A stretch of DNA of 64,000 bases from Aquimonas voraii (GCF_900101825.1 NZ_FNAG01000002.1:248001-312000); one strand, 5' to 3'; shown: positions 36,143 to 45,246, counted from the first letter of the stretch. Made by a program: numbers and translations. The notes: generated from the letters alone by a model not told the origin.

Positions 36143-36487
36143 GTGATCCAGCGTTTCGACACCGGTCCGCGCATGTCCGAGATGACCGTCCATAACGGCG
36201 TGGCCTATCTCGCCGGCCAGGTGGCGGAGGACGACAGCCTCGACATCAGCGGTCAGACCCGCGAAGTGCTCGCGCAGATCGACGCCTTGCTGGCGCGTGC
36301 GGGCAGCGATCGCTCGAAGATCCTGCGCGCGCAGATCTTCCTGGCGGACCTCGCCGACTTCGCGGCGATGAATGCGGCATGGGAACAGTGGGTGCTGCCC
36401 GGCCATACGCCCGCCCGCGCCACCGTGCAGGCCGCGCTGGCCAATCCGAAGTGGAAGGTCGAGATCGTGGTGACTGCTGCGGTCTGA
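36143..36487 (+). CDS. RidA-family protein
   Basis: A 114-residue protein starting at a GTG (36143) with GGGAG six to seven bases upstream. The Rid core is visible: MSEMTVHNGVAYLAGQVAED, then TREVLAQIDALLARAG, ILRAQIFLADLADFAAMNAA, and PARATVQAALANPKWKVEIV with the arginine that binds the substrate carboxylate in RidA deaminases. It probably deaminates reactive enamines/imines or acts as a related detoxifying protein. It is divergent from the TonB-dependent receptor. Confidence 0.92.
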   Translation: MIQRFDTGPRMSEMTVHNGVAYLAGQVAEDDSLDISGQTREVLAQIDALLARAGSDRSKILRAQIFLADLADFAAMNAAWEQWVLPGHTPARATVQAALANPKWKVEIVVTAAV

Positions 36488-36922
36488 GCCCGCGCGACAG
36501 CGCAAGGCCACCACAACCAGCGCGGAGCATGGGTGGGCCCAGCGCAAGCTCCACACTCTCCACACGCGACGAGGCCGCAGGGTCCAAGGATCGCGGGCTC
36601 ACCGCGGCTGCGGCCCGATCAGCAAGGTTGGGCCGCTGCGCTTGGCTCAACCTGCCGGGCTGCCGGCGCATCGAAACCCTCTCGCATAGGGTGGGCCCTG
36701 GCCCACCACGAGCCCAAAGCTTGCCCCGCACCTGCGCGGTTGCGGCGGCAAGCGGCTCTCGCGCCGAACGACCCCGCTCACAAGGTGGCCCCGACCCACC
36801 GTGAGCCAAAGGCTTGCCCCGGTCTTCCTGGCCATGAAGGCGCCGCCCCCGCAAACGCGTTGACACCCCCGCCAGCCCTGCCGAACATGCGGGGGTCCTT
36901 TCCATCGCTGCGGAGATTCCCC
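36488..36922. repeat. Intergenic region upstream of potF with REP-like palindromes
   Basis: 435 bases without a credible gene. Two REP-like units sit at 36685-36709 (catagggtgggccctggccc, then accac) and 36779-36803 (a degenerate form), each followed by a similar block (agcccaaagcttgccccg and agccaaaggcttgccccg), giving a direct repeat about 93 bases apart. A third partial unit (catgggtgggccca) is at about 36529. The promoter of the pot operon should be near the right end. Confidence 0.55.
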
Positions 36923-38077
36923 ATGCGCCTGCCCGCCGGCCTTCTGGCCGCTTCGATCGCGTTCGCCCTCACCGCCTGCGGCGGCGGACAACCCTCTGCA
37001 GACACCGCGTCCTCGTCCTCGTCTGCCCCGGCGGCTGCGCCGGCCGCATCCAAGGTGCTGCACATCTACAACTGGTCGGACTACGTCGCCGAAGACACCA
37101 TCGCCAACTTCGAGCAGCGCACCGGCATCAAGGTCGTCTACGACGTCTACAGCGAGAACGAGGTGCTGGAGGCCAAGCTGATGGCTGGCGGTTCGGGCTA
37201 TGACCTGGTCTTCCCCTCTCTGCGGCCCTTCGCCGAGCGTCATGTCAGCGCCGGCCTGTACCAGCCCATCGATCGCGCGCGCCTGTCGAACTACGGCAAC
37301 CTCGATCCGCAGCTGCTGGCCGGCATGACCGATGCCGATCCCGACAACAAGCACCTGGTGCCCTACATGTGGGGCACCACGGGCCTCGGCATCAATGTCG
37401 CCAAGGTGCGCGAAGTGCTGGGCGAGGACGCCGCACTCGACTCCTGGAGCCTGCTGTTCGACCCGGCCAATGCCGAGAAGCTCGCCGGCTGCGGCATCAG
37501 CGTGCTCGACGACGAGCAGGAGGCCTTTGCCGCCGCCCTGATCTGGAAGGGCCGTGACCCCAACCGCACCGATGGCGACGAGATCGAGGCGGTGCAGCAG
37601 ATCTATGCCGGCATCCGCCCGCACATCCGCAGTTTCAACAATTCGCAGTACATCAACGACCTCGCCACCGGCGAAACCTGCATCGCCATGGGCTATTCGG
37701 GCGATGTCGCCCAGGCCGCGGCGCGCGCCGAAGAGGCCGGTACCGGCGTCGAACTGCAGTACATCATCCCCAAGGAAGGCGCGGTGCGCTGGGTCGATGT
37801 GATGGCGATTCCTGCCGATGCGCCGCATGCCGACAGTGCGTACGCCTTCATCAACTACGTGCTGGAACCGCAGGTGATCGGCGACATCACCAACTACGTG
37901 GTCTATGCCAATCCGAACCCGCCGTCGAAGGACTTCATCGATCCGGAAATCCTGGCCGACGGCGGCGTGTATCCCTCCGATGAGGTGATGGCCAAGCTGG
38001 TCGATCCCAAGCGCTTGCCCGACGATGCCCAGCAGGCGCGCGTGCGCGCCTGGACGCAGATCAAGTCGGGGCGCTGA
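36923..38077 (+). CDS. potF: Polyamine ABC transporter substrate-binding lipoprotein
   Basis: A 384-residue periplasmic binding protein. The signal peptide ends in a lipobox (ALTAC), so it is probably lipid-anchored through Cys 19, followed by a Ser/Ala-rich linker. The mature part has the PotD/PotF profile: VLHIYNWSDYVAEDTIANFE, GYDLVFPSLRPFAERHVSAG, YMWGTTGLGINV, INDLATGETCIAMGYSGDVA and NYVVYANPNPPSKDFIDPEI. It captures putrescine or spermidine and delivers it to the PotGHI permease encoded downstream. A strong hairpin follows the stop and may favour production of this subunit over the rest. Confidence 0.94.
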   Translation: MRLPAGLLAASIAFALTACGGGQPSADTASSSSSAPAAAPAASKVLHIYNWSDYVAEDTIANFEQRTGIKVVYDVYSENEVLEAKLMAGGSGYDLVFPSLRPFAERHVSAGLYQPIDRARLSNYGNLDPQLLAGMTDADPDNKHLVPYMWGTTGLGINVAKVREVLGEDAALDSWSLLFDPANAEKLAGCGISVLDDEQEAFAAALIWKGRDPNRTDGDEIEAVQQIYAGIRPHIRSFNNSQYINDLATGETCIAMGYSGDVAQAAARAEEAGTGVELQYIIPKEGAVRWVDVMAIPADAPHADSAYAFINYVLEPQVIGDITNYVVYANPNPPSKDFIDPEILADGGVYPSDEVMAKLVDPKRLPDDAQQARVRAWTQIKSGR

Positions 38078-38101
38078 GTCCGCTCTTGGCGCCTTGAAGC
38101 A

Positions 38102-38127
38102 GCGGCCCGCCGGCGCCGGCGGGCCGC
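38102..38127 (+). terminator. Attenuating terminator between potF and potG
   Basis: A perfect 26-base palindrome (gcggcccgccggc with its complement) followed by CTTTCTTTCC. It lies 24 bases past the potF stop and 31 bases before potG. Partial termination here would give more binding protein than permease, a common arrangement in ABC importers. Confidence 0.75.
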
Positions 38128-38158
38128 CTTTCTTTCCGACCTCAGGACCGAGCCCGCA

Positions 38159-39301
38159 ATGGCCCAACCCGGACGCAAGCAGGCACCGATCGAACCCTGG
38201 CAGCAGCCCGATGCCCAGCCCTTCCTGCGTATCGAAGGCGTTACCAAGACCTTCGGCAAGACCTATGCGGTCGACGATGTCAGCCTGAATGTCTACCAGG
38301 GCGAGTTCTTCTCCCTGCTGGGCGGCTCGGGCTGCGGCAAGTCGACCCTGCTGCGCATCCTCGCCGGGCTGGAGACCGCCGACAAAGGGCGCATCCTGCT
38401 CGGTGAGCGCGACATCACCGACCTGCCTCCTTACGAGCGGCCGGTGAACATGATGTTCCAGAGCTATGCGCTGTTCCCGCACATGAGCGTGGAGCAGAAC
38501 ATCGCCTTCGGCCTGCAGCAGGACCGCCTCTCCAAGGGCGAAATCCGCGACCGGGTGGCGAGCATGCTCGAGCTGGTCAAGCTGCAGGACTTCGGACGCC
38601 GCAAGCCGGACCAGCTCTCCGGCGGCCAGCGTCAGCGCGTGGCCTTGGCGCGCGCCTTGGCCAAGCAGCCCAAGCTGCTGCTGCTGGATGAACCCTTGGG
38701 CGCGCTCGACCGCAAACTGCGCGAGCACACCCAGTTCGAGCTGGTCGGCATCCAGGAGCGCGTGGGCGTCACCTTCATCACCGTCACCCACGACCAGGAA
38801 GAGGCCATGACCATGTCCTCGCGCGTCGCGGTGATGGACGCCGGGCGCATCGTGCAGGTGGCGACGCCAGCCCAGCTCTACGAGTTCCCGGCCAACCGGC
38901 TGGTGGCCGAGTTCATTGGTGCGGTGAACATTTTCGAGGGCCGCGTCTCGGCACAGCGCGACGAGGAGCTGGAGTTCGCCTGCGAGAAGCTGGGCGGCGA
39001 ATTCCTGATGTGGCATTCCGATCCGCTGCCGATCGGCACGCCGGTGGCGGTGGCGGTGCGGCCCGAGAAGATCAGCGTGCACGATGCGCCGCCGGCGGAC
39101 CGCCGCAACTGGGCGCGCGGGCGGGTGGTGGAGATCGCCTACCTGGGCGACGTATCGATCTACCACGTCGCCACCGAGCACGGCCAGATCGTTCGCGTGC
39201 AGATCACCCACGAGGCCCGCTACGAGCGCCCGCACTACAGCTGGGATGACGAGCTGTATTTGAGCTGGGATCCCGATGACGGCGTGGTGCTGACGAGTTG
39301 A
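38159..39301 (+). CDS. potG: Polyamine ABC transporter ATP-binding protein
   Basis: A 380-residue ATPase subunit. Walker A GGSGCGKST is at residues 55-63, the Q-loop is in MMFQSYALFPHMSVEQN, the signature LSGGQRQRVALARAL near residue 154, Walker B LLLLDEPLGALD, and the switch His in VTHDQEEAMTMS. The C-terminal TOBE domain (about residues 285-375, VRPEKISVHDAPP) is typical of the PotA/PotG group. It powers polyamine uptake through PotH and PotI. Confidence 0.95.
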   Translation: MAQPGRKQAPIEPWQQPDAQPFLRIEGVTKTFGKTYAVDDVSLNVYQGEFFSLLGGSGCGKSTLLRILAGLETADKGRILLGERDITDLPPYERPVNMMFQSYALFPHMSVEQNIAFGLQQDRLSKGEIRDRVASMLELVKLQDFGRRKPDQLSGGQRQRVALARALAKQPKLLLLDEPLGALDRKLREHTQFELVGIQERVGVTFITVTHDQEEAMTMSSRVAVMDAGRIVQVATPAQLYEFPANRLVAEFIGAVNIFEGRVSAQRDEELEFACEKLGGEFLMWHSDPLPIGTPVAVAVRPEKISVHDAPPADRRNWARGRVVEIAYLGDVSIYHVATEHGQIVRVQITHEARYERPHYSWDDELYLSWDPDDGVVLTS

Positions 39302-39381
39302 GGACGGTCGTCGCCATGGACGGATGTATCAGCGTGCTGCGCGGCGGCGACGGCGCTCGCCATGACTGGGGCGGTGAGCAG

Positions 39382-39410
39382 CCCAGGGTGGGCCAGGGCC
39401 CACCCTGTGG
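39382..39410. repeat. REP-like palindrome between potG and potH
   Basis: agggtgggcc (39385-39394) and ggcccaccct (39397-39406) form a perfect 10-bp stem around AG. This is the same palindrome family as the units near 36.7, 40.5 and 49.8 kb. Confidence 0.6.
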
Positions 39411-39449
39411 GGGTTTGCGGGTGGGGCAGGGCGGCGTGGAGGGCCTGGC

Positions 39450-40439
39450 ATGAGCAATGGCGGTGGCTTCAACTGGCTGAGCCTGTGGTACCAGGTCTTT
39501 CTCGGTGTCTACCAGCGCATCGGTCTGCTGGGCCGCGAGCTGCGGCAGCGGCGCGGGCGGATTTTCGTCGCCGGCGTGCCGATGCTGTGGCTGGGCGTGT
39601 TCTTCCTCGTCCCTTTCCTGATCCTCGCCAAGATCAGCCTGACCGATCCCATGCCGGGCGCGCGTCCGCCCTATGGCGATCTGCTCAGCTGGGGCGAGCA
39701 CTGGCGCCTGCAGCTGACGCTGAATCTCGGCAACTATCTGCAGCTGTTCGAGGACTCGCTGTATCTGGCGGCGTACCTGAACTCGCTGAAGATCGCGGCG
39801 ATCTCGACCCTGATTGCCCTGGTCGTCGGCTACCCCATGGCCTACGGCATCGCGCGGGCCACGCCGCGCGCTCGCATGATCCTGTTGATGCTGGTGATCC
39901 TGCCGTTCTGGACCAGCTTCCTGATCCGCATCTATGCCTGGATTGGTCTCTTGCGCAACAACGGGCTGATCAACCAGACCCTGCAGTGGCTCGGTCTGAT
40001 CGACGAGCCCCTGCGCCTGCTCAATACCGACTTCGCGGTCTACGTCGGCATCGTCTATTCCTACCTGCCCTTCATGGTGCTGCCGCTGGCAGCCAACCTG
40101 ATGAAGCTCGACCGCCGCCTGCTGGAAGCCGCCTCCGACCTCGGCTGTCGACCGATGCAGGCGTTCTGGCGCATCACCTTCCCGCTGTCGATGCCGGGCG
40201 TGATCGCCGGCTGCCTGCTGGTGTTCATTCCCGCCGTGGGCGAGTTCGTGATCCCCGATCTGCTGGGCGGCTCGGACGCGCTGATGATCGGCAAGGTGCT
40301 GTGGACCGAGTTCTTCCACAACCGCAACTGGCCGGTGGCCTCCTCGGTGGCGATGGCGATGCTGATGCTGATCGTGATTCCCGTGCTGCTCTTCGAGCAC
40401 GTGCAGAACCGTCGCGCCGAGAAGGAGGCGAAGGGATGA
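39450..40439 (+). CDS. potH: Polyamine ABC transporter permease
   Basis: A 329-residue inner-membrane permease with six helices plus a long N-terminal extension (residues 1-45). The EAA loop is visible as EAASDLGCRPMQAFWRITFP, with the preceding YSYLPFMVLPL. LNSLKIAAISTLIALVVGYP marks the start of the transmembrane core. It pairs with PotI. The gene starts 148 bases after potG, with a REP-like palindrome in the gap. Confidence 0.94.
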   Translation: MSNGGGFNWLSLWYQVFLGVYQRIGLLGRELRQRRGRIFVAGVPMLWLGVFFLVPFLILAKISLTDPMPGARPPYGDLLSWGEHWRLQLTLNLGNYLQLFEDSLYLAAYLNSLKIAAISTLIALVVGYPMAYGIARATPRARMILLMLVILPFWTSFLIRIYAWIGLLRNNGLINQTLQWLGLIDEPLRLLNTDFAVYVGIVYSYLPFMVLPLAANLMKLDRRLLEAASDLGCRPMQAFWRITFPLSMPGVIAGCLLVFIPAVGEFVIPDLLGGSDALMIGKVLWTEFFHNRNWPVASSVAMAMLMLIVIPVLLFEHVQNRRAEKEAKG

Positions 40440-40442
40440 GAG

Positions 40443-40724
40443 CGGGGATTGGGGATCGGGGATTCGGGATTCGCGAAGCCTCGGCTTGCGTCGGAGTTTC
40501 CTCTTGCGGGCATAGGGTGGGCCCTGGCCCACCGGAGCTGGACGCTGGCCTCGTTTCGGCCTGTCTGCGGTTCGCAGGGACGCGCGCGGGGCGAGTGTGC
40601 CGTCATCGCTCCAGCGCCCGAACCTTGATGTGGATCGGCCGCCACGGTGGGCCAGGGCCCACCCCATGTGTGCACGGTGAGCTGTCGGCTTTCGGCAATC
40701 CCGAATCCCGAATCCCCAATCCCG
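40443..40724. repeat. Nested palindromic intergenic element between potH and potI
   Basis: Outer arms of about 30 bases (ggggattggggatcggggat at 40444 onward, and its imperfect complement at 40695-40724) consist of 'gggattcgggattcg'-type repeats in inverted orientation. Inside them lie two REP-like units, also inverted (40511-40535 and 40642-40668). The 328-base gap splits two genes that are otherwise close together in this operon type. Apparent open frames here are repeat translations, not genes. Confidence 0.7.
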
Positions 40725-40767
40725 TCTTGCCGCCCAAGCGGCAAGACCCGCGCAGCGCACGCACGCC

Positions 40768-41571
40768 ATGAACCGCAAACCCTTCCTGCTGTTCACCGCG
40801 ATGGCCTTCGGCTACGCCTTCCTGTACCTGCCGATCGTTTCGGTGATCGCCTACAGCTTCAACAGCTCACGGCTGGTGACGGTCTGGGGTGGGTTCTCCA
40901 CCGAGTGGTACGGCCGCCTGCTGCAGAACGAGCAGATCCTGCAAGCCGCCTGGCGCAGCCTGCTGATCGCCGCCACCGCGGCGACGCTGGCGGTGGTCAT
41001 CGGCACCTTCGCCGGCACCGCGCTCACCCGCTTGGGCCGCTTCCGCAGCCGGCCGCTGCTGTCGATCATGACCTCGGCGCCGCTGGTCATGCCCGAGGTG
41101 ATGCTCGGCCTGTCGGCGCTGCTGCTGTTCGTGTTCCTGCAACAGCTCACCGGCTGGCCGGCGCAGCGTGGCTTCACCACGATCGCCATCGCCCACATCA
41201 CCTTCTGCACCGCCTACGTCACCGTGGTGGTGCAGTCGCGCTTGGCGCAGATGGATGAAAGCCTTGAAGAAGCCGCGATGGATCTTGGTGCGCGGCCGTG
41301 GAAGGTGTTCTTCCTGATCACCCTGCCGCAGATCTTCCCGGCGCTGATCGCCGGCTGGCTGCTGGCCTTCACGTTGTCGGTGGATGACCTGGTCGTGGCA
41401 AGCTTCGTTTCCGGCCCTGGCAGCAGCACGCTTCCGATGGTGGTGTATTCCAAGGTCAAGTTCGGCATCACCCCCGAGATCAACGCGCTCGCCACGCTGA
41501 TCATCCTGTTCGTCACCACCGCGATCCTGATTGCCGGCTGGCTGATGCATCGAGCCGACCGACGGGTCTGA
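40768..41571 (+). CDS. potI: Polyamine ABC transporter permease
   Basis: A 267-residue permease with six helices. The N-terminus, LLFTAMAFGYAFLYLPIVSV, is typical of PotC/PotI. The EAA loop reads EAAMDLGARPWKVFFLITLP, and SVDDLVVASFVSGPGSSTLP is the conserved segment following it. It forms the membrane pore with PotH. A nested palindromic element separates it from potH, which may alter the stability or read-through of the operon mRNA. Confidence 0.94.
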   Translation: MNRKPFLLFTAMAFGYAFLYLPIVSVIAYSFNSSRLVTVWGGFSTEWYGRLLQNEQILQAAWRSLLIAATAATLAVVIGTFAGTALTRLGRFRSRPLLSIMTSAPLVMPEVMLGLSALLLFVFLQQLTGWPAQRGFTTIAIAHITFCTAYVTVVVQSRLAQMDESLEEAAMDLGARPWKVFFLITLPQIFPALIAGWLLAFTLSVDDLVVASFVSGPGSSTLPMVVYSKVKFGITPEINALATLIILFVTTAILIAGWLMHRADRRV

Positions 41572-41616
41572 GATCAAGTCGTTGGCGACGCGACCAAGCC
41601 ATCGATTGGGGTTTGC

Positions 41617-41928
41617 ATGAGTCTCGCGACCGCGCTCGCGTACGGCGGGTTCACCCTGCTGACGGTCTCGACTTTGGCGTTCTGGGCCCTCGTCCATCTC
41701 ATCGTTCAGGCGCGACTGGCCGAGGCTTCCGTGAAAGTCGAGGATTCGATCTGGGAGGTCGTCGCCCGGTATCCGCGTCGCCGTCTCCGGGCGGACCGGG
41801 CGCTTCTCTCACCGGCTGAGCGAGGCAGATACGTCAACCGGTTCCTGCTGGACTTTGCTTCGTGGCTTCAATGGCTGGGGCTCGTGCTCATCGCGGCAGG
41901 GCTGTTGTTTGCCGAGCGATCTGTCTGA
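41617..41928 (+). CDS. Small hypothetical protein with two membrane helices
   Basis: A 103-residue frame starting with ATG at 41617. A helix at the N-terminus (FTLLTVSTLAFWALVHLIVQ) and another near the C-terminus (WLQWLGLVLIAAGLLFAE) flank an arginine-rich loop (RYPRRRLRADRALLSPAERG). The termini are therefore likely on the same, probably periplasmic, side. No family recognised. It lies 45 bases after potI and might be read with it. Confidence 0.6.
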   Translation: MSLATALAYGGFTLLTVSTLAFWALVHLIVQARLAEASVKVEDSIWEVVARYPRRRLRADRALLSPAERGRYVNRFLLDFASWLQWLGLVLIAAGLLFAERSV

Positions 41929-42067
41929 TCGGGGACGCCCAAGAGCGAAGCCAGAGGCGTGCGCGCTCCCCGGCGCCGGGGTGGAGGGTGAGGTGCGGAT
42001 GTCCCCGGGGCCTGAACCCCGGCAACAGCTGCTGCCTTTGTCGCCATATCAATTCGACGATTCGTCC

Positions 42068-42970
42068 ATGAAGAAGCTCGCTCTCGTACTGATTCTCAGC
42101 GTGGTGTTGGGCATCGGCGCCTACGCGTTGAAGACAGGTCAGTCTGAAAAGGAGGCTGTGGTTTCATCGTCGCAGCACGCCGCCATGGAGCCGACTCCCC
42201 GGCCGGGCAGCGCGGGGAGTAGGGCAAAGGAGGCAGTGGACTCATTCAAGGCGGGCGATCCGGAAGCCGCGGCGCCGAGTGCTGCTCTCCTGTCGGCGGA
42301 CGCAGCCCCGCGCGAGTTGACGAAGTCGCTTGCCGAGATGAGCGATCGCGAATCCCTGGCCTCGGCGCTGAGCGTGGAAGAGCAAGCCTGGCTGCGTGCG
42401 CGCGGCTATCCCGCGGCCTGGGAGCTGGAGAATCTCGATCTGCTGGACTGGGACGCCATCCGCCGCGCCGCCTCGCAGGGCGACGCGATCGCCCAGACCC
42501 TGCTGGCCGAGCAGTTGCTGCGGTCCGGCGACACCGAGCGTGCGCGGGCAATGTTCGCCGTGGCCAGCAGCCATGGGTCGCTCTACGCCCATATGCGTGC
42601 CTCTCTGCTGCACGCGCTTTCGGTGGACCCGGCCCACGTGATGCATCCTCAGGATGCCTATGTGGTGTTCCGCCTGGCCACCGCTCTCGCCGCCCAACTG
42701 GGGGATCAGCGCGCTGCCGACTTCGCCTACGCCCACACGCGGCATCTCACTGCACGCGAGCGCCAGTCGCTGGACGCTACCGTGCTTCGCAGCCTGCCCG
42801 AGTACCACGAAAGCTGGCAGCGCTCCATGCACCAGCTGGGCCGGCCCGATCTGGCCAACCTGCAGATGCGGCCCAATCGCGAGCGGTGGCGCCCTGAGCG
42901 TCGTGGCGAGCCACCAACGCTCACGGTGCTGCAGACGCCCTCACGCTTCCGCCGCCCCGGAGGCGGATGA
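42068..42970 (+). CDS. Hypothetical exported or membrane-anchored protein with Sel1/TPR-like helices
   Basis: A 300-residue frame starting at ATG 42068. The N-terminal segment (KKLALVLILSVVLGIGAYAL) is a signal anchor or uncleaved signal peptide, followed by a Ser/Ala/Pro-rich linker. The C-terminal 180 residues are helical. DAIRRAASQGDAIAQTLLAE and RAMFAVASSHGSLYAHMRAS look like two Sel1-type helical repeats. Function unknown; such proteins often mediate periplasmic protein contacts. Confidence 0.75.
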   Translation: MKKLALVLILSVVLGIGAYALKTGQSEKEAVVSSSQHAAMEPTPRPGSAGSRAKEAVDSFKAGDPEAAAPSAALLSADAAPRELTKSLAEMSDRESLASALSVEEQAWLRARGYPAAWELENLDLLDWDAIRRAASQGDAIAQTLLAEQLLRSGDTERARAMFAVASSHGSLYAHMRASLLHALSVDPAHVMHPQDAYVVFRLATALAAQLGDQRAADFAYAHTRHLTARERQSLDATVLRSLPEYHESWQRSMHQLGRPDLANLQMRPNRERWRPERRGEPPTLTVLQTPSRFRRPGGG

Positions 42971-43060
42971 CACGCGCGGCCGGATACAGGCCGCGGTGCC
43001 AAGGACGGGTGGGTAGCTGCGGGCGCCTGCGCCGGCAGACGCAGGGCTCCCGCTAGGCCT

Positions 43061-43627
43061 TCAGTCCGCCCGCCCGGCGAACTCGCCGGTCACGGTGCTG
43101 ACGAGGATGCGCTCGCCGTTGGTGATGTATTCCGGCACCTGGATCTCGATGCCGGTGGAGAGCTTGGCCGGCTTCGGCCGCTTGGTGGCGGTGGCGCCCT
43201 TCATTTCGGGGGCGGTGTCGACCACTTCCAGCACCACGCTGGCCGGCAGCTGCAGGGCCACGGGCTGGTCGTCGATGACCGCGACGTAGCAGTTCTCGAG
43301 GCCGTCGGTGATGTAGCCGGCGGCGTCGCCGACCACGTCGGCGTCGAGCTGGTAGCTGGTGTAGTCCTCGCTGTCGAGGAACACGAAGGCCTCACCGTCC
43401 TTGTACGAGAAGGTGGCCTGGCGGCGCACCAGGTCGAGCTCCTTCAGGTCATCGTCGGCGCGCAGGCTGAGGTCGTACTTGGCGCCGCCGGGAATGCTGT
43501 AGAGGGTGAAGCGGAAGGTGACATTGCCGCCGCGCGCGGTCGGCGCGCTGCGCTCGATGTCGCGCACCTGGTAGACCGTGCCGTTGTGTTCGACGACATT
43601 GCCCTTCTTGACTTCATTGGCCTTCAT
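43061..43627 (-). CDS. efpL: Elongation factor P-like protein EfpL (YeiP)
   Basis: A 188-residue, three-domain EF-P paralogue. The N-terminal KOW-like domain begins [20 protein letters not shown]; the tip loop reads [10 protein letters not shown] with Arg 32. The end is typical of the YeiP type: [20 protein letters not shown] and final FAGRAD. A Lys or Arg with the modification site of canonical EF-P is not evident; the TAR loop marks EfpL, which acts unmodified to relieve ribosome stalling at polyproline and related motifs. ATG 43627 is chosen; an in-frame ATG three codons upstream is possible. Confidence 0.93.
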   Translation of the reverse strand: MKANEVKKGNVVEHNGTVYQVRDIERSAPTARGGNVTFRFTLYSIPGGAKYDLSLRADDDLKELDLVRRQATFSYKDGEAFVFLDSEDYTSYQLDADVVGDAAGYITDGLENCYVAVIDDQPVALQLPASVVLEVVDTAPEMKGATATKRPKPAKLSTGIEIQVPEYITNGERILVSTVTGEFAGRAD

Positions 43628-43706
43628 GACGCGCATTCCGAGAGGAGAGAGGGCGCGCATTCTCGCCGAAACCGCTGGGCTTGCCCAAGCCGCCAGAGGC
43701 GCGCGC

Positions 43707-44258
43707 TCAGATTCCCGCAGGGCCAGCCGCCAGCCGGGACTGCAGCCAGTCGTCGAAACCCTCGGGGCCCAGCACGACAAAGCGGCCCTGTTTCCGCAGG
43801 CGCCGATCCAACTCCAGCAGGGCTTGGTCACGGCTGAGCAGGGCGTGGGCTTCGCCCGACTCGGCCAGCTGCAGGAACTTCTGGTCGTCGCCGTCGCGGC
43901 AGCGGGGCAGGGGCACTGCGGGCTGCGGGCCGCTGTCCGCGCTCTCGATCCAAACGGCGTGCGCACGCTGCGCCGCGGCGAGCTGCGCCTGCCTCGCCTC
44001 ATCCAGTCGTAGCGTGGGATAGGCCAGCACGCGCTGCCATTCGGCGTGGCAGTGGGCGTCGAGCAGGGCGCAGACGCGGCGATCCGCCAGCGCCGCGCGC
44101 AGCGGAGCACAGCGCGGATCGCTGAACACCAGCAGATCCAGCCAGACATTGGTGTCCAGCACCAGACGCAGGGCTGCGGGCGGAGCGAGGGGCATGCGGT
44201 CCAGGGCGAGGCCGTCGCCGTGGCCAAGACGCTCCTCCGCGCTGCGCGGGCTACTCAT
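43707..44258 (-). CDS. PIN-domain protein (COG1569-like putative toxin component)
   Basis: A 183-residue protein whose PIN domain starts at [20 protein letters not shown], with the first acidic residue in LDTN. Other acidic positions are in [12 protein letters not shown] and in [20 protein letters not shown], followed by [11 protein letters not shown]. The domain is a probable metal-dependent ribonuclease. No antitoxin gene is adjacent. Instead its start lies inside the end of the upstream exported-protein gene (the TAG stop at 44251-44253 lies after the ATG at 44256-44258), so translation is coupled. It may be a solitary PIN nuclease rather than a toxin. Confidence 0.85.
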   Translation of the reverse strand: MSSPRSAEERLGHGDGLALDRMPLAPPAALRLVLDTNVWLDLLVFSDPRCAPLRAALADRRVCALLDAHCHAEWQRVLAYPTLRLDEARQAQLAAAQRAHAVWIESADSGPQPAVPLPRCRDGDDQKFLQLAESGEAHALLSRDQALLELDRRLRKQGRFVVLGPEGFDDWLQSRLAAGPAGI

Positions 44259-45246
44259 CGCCGGCCGCCAGTGGCAGCTGGATCAGCGGCGCCGGCAGCC
44301 GCTCGCTGGTGATCCACAGGCTGCGCCCGTCGCGATCGAAGGCCAGCGCTTCGGCCTGCGCCAGCCAGCCGAAGGCCCGCGGCTCTGGCGAACGCGCCAC
44401 GGCCGCAGCCCAGTCCTCGCTGGCGCCGCGCGTGTAGACGTAGGCACTACGGTAGTTGAGCACCGCCAGCTGGCGGCCGTCCGCCGACAGGTCGGCGGCG
44501 GTGATCTGCGCGCGATAGCGGCCGAAGCGCGGATTGCCGCTGAGCTCCTGCGTGCTCGGCGGCTCGATGCCCTGCAGCGTACCGACGCGCTGCGCGGTCT
44601 GCGCCGTCTGCGCGGTCGCGGCCTCGCCCAGCGGCAGCACGAACAGCTCGGGCGGCGTGCGCTTCTTCGAGACCAGCAGCACCTGGCGCGAATGCGCGTC
44701 GACGGCCACGGCTTCGACATCGCGCGGGCCGTCGGGCCAGCGCAGGCGCTGCACCCAGGCCGGGCTCACCTGCGCGTCCTCAAGACGCTCGGGCTCGGCG
44801 AGCACCACCAGCTCGACTTCGCTGCGCAGGCCGCCGTTGTCGCCGGTGTCGGCGACCAGGAGGTAGGCCACGCCGTCCAGCTCGAAGGTCGCCATGTCTT
44901 CGAAGTCGCGGCCCGCGACGCCATCGATGCGCAGCGTCGCCCTGTGGCGGCCACGGACGTCGATGGCGTGCACCTCGGCGGGGTAGCCGCTGTCGTTGTG
45001 CACCCAGAACACATCGGCGTGCCTGCGCGAGGCGGCGATGCCGCTGATCTCGGGCAGTCGTGGCTCGCGGATGAGGCCGGCGATGCGCGGCATGGAAGGG
45101 TCCCCGGTCATCCCGGTGGCTCCGTCCTGCGCCGATGCGGCCGCGCTCACCGCCGCCAGCAGCGCCAGCGCCAGCAGGCTGGCGCAGAAGGCGCGAGCCC
45201 GCGCTGGGGGCGGGACAGGGCGCGACGAGGGACCGTCCGTAGTCAT
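44251..45246 (-). CDS. Exported protein of unknown function, probable beta-propeller
   Basis: A 331-residue protein with a signal peptide ([20 protein letters not shown]) following a short basic N-region. The mature part opens with [20 protein letters not shown] and [18 protein letters not shown]. It continues with [20 protein letters not shown] and [20 protein letters not shown], then [20 protein letters not shown]. This pattern of short beta-strand segments with repeated acidic loops resembles the SdiA-regulated/esterase-like propeller families. A catalytic role is not evident. It overlaps the start of the PIN gene and is divergent from purT, 69 bases away. Confidence 0.75.
   Translation of the reverse strand: MTTDGPSSRPVPPPARARAFCASLLALALLAAVSAAASAQDGATGMTGDPSMPRIAGLIREPRLPEISGIAASRRHADVFWVHNDSGYPAEVHAIDVRGRHRATLRIDGVAGRDFEDMATFELDGVAYLLVADTGDNGGLRSEVELVVLAEPERLEDAQVSPAWVQRLRWPDGPRDVEAVAVDAHSRQVLLVSKKRTPPELFVLPLGEAATAQTAQTAQRVGTLQGIEPPSTQELSGNPRFGRYRAQITAADLSADGRQLAVLNYRSAYVYTRGASEDWAAAVARSPEPRAFGWLAQAEALAFDRDGRSLWITSERLPAPLIQLPLAAGDE

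Noticed and set aside
40061-40744. Minus-strand frame rich in GFGI and ESPIPNP-like repeats between potH and potI
   Set aside because: It is a translation of the gggattcgggattcg and REP-like repeats and overlaps potH; such repeat frames are commonly mis-annotated.
43707-44258. Complete toxin-antitoxin module
   Set aside because: No small DNA-binding or AbrB/RHH-type gene lies on either side of the PIN gene.
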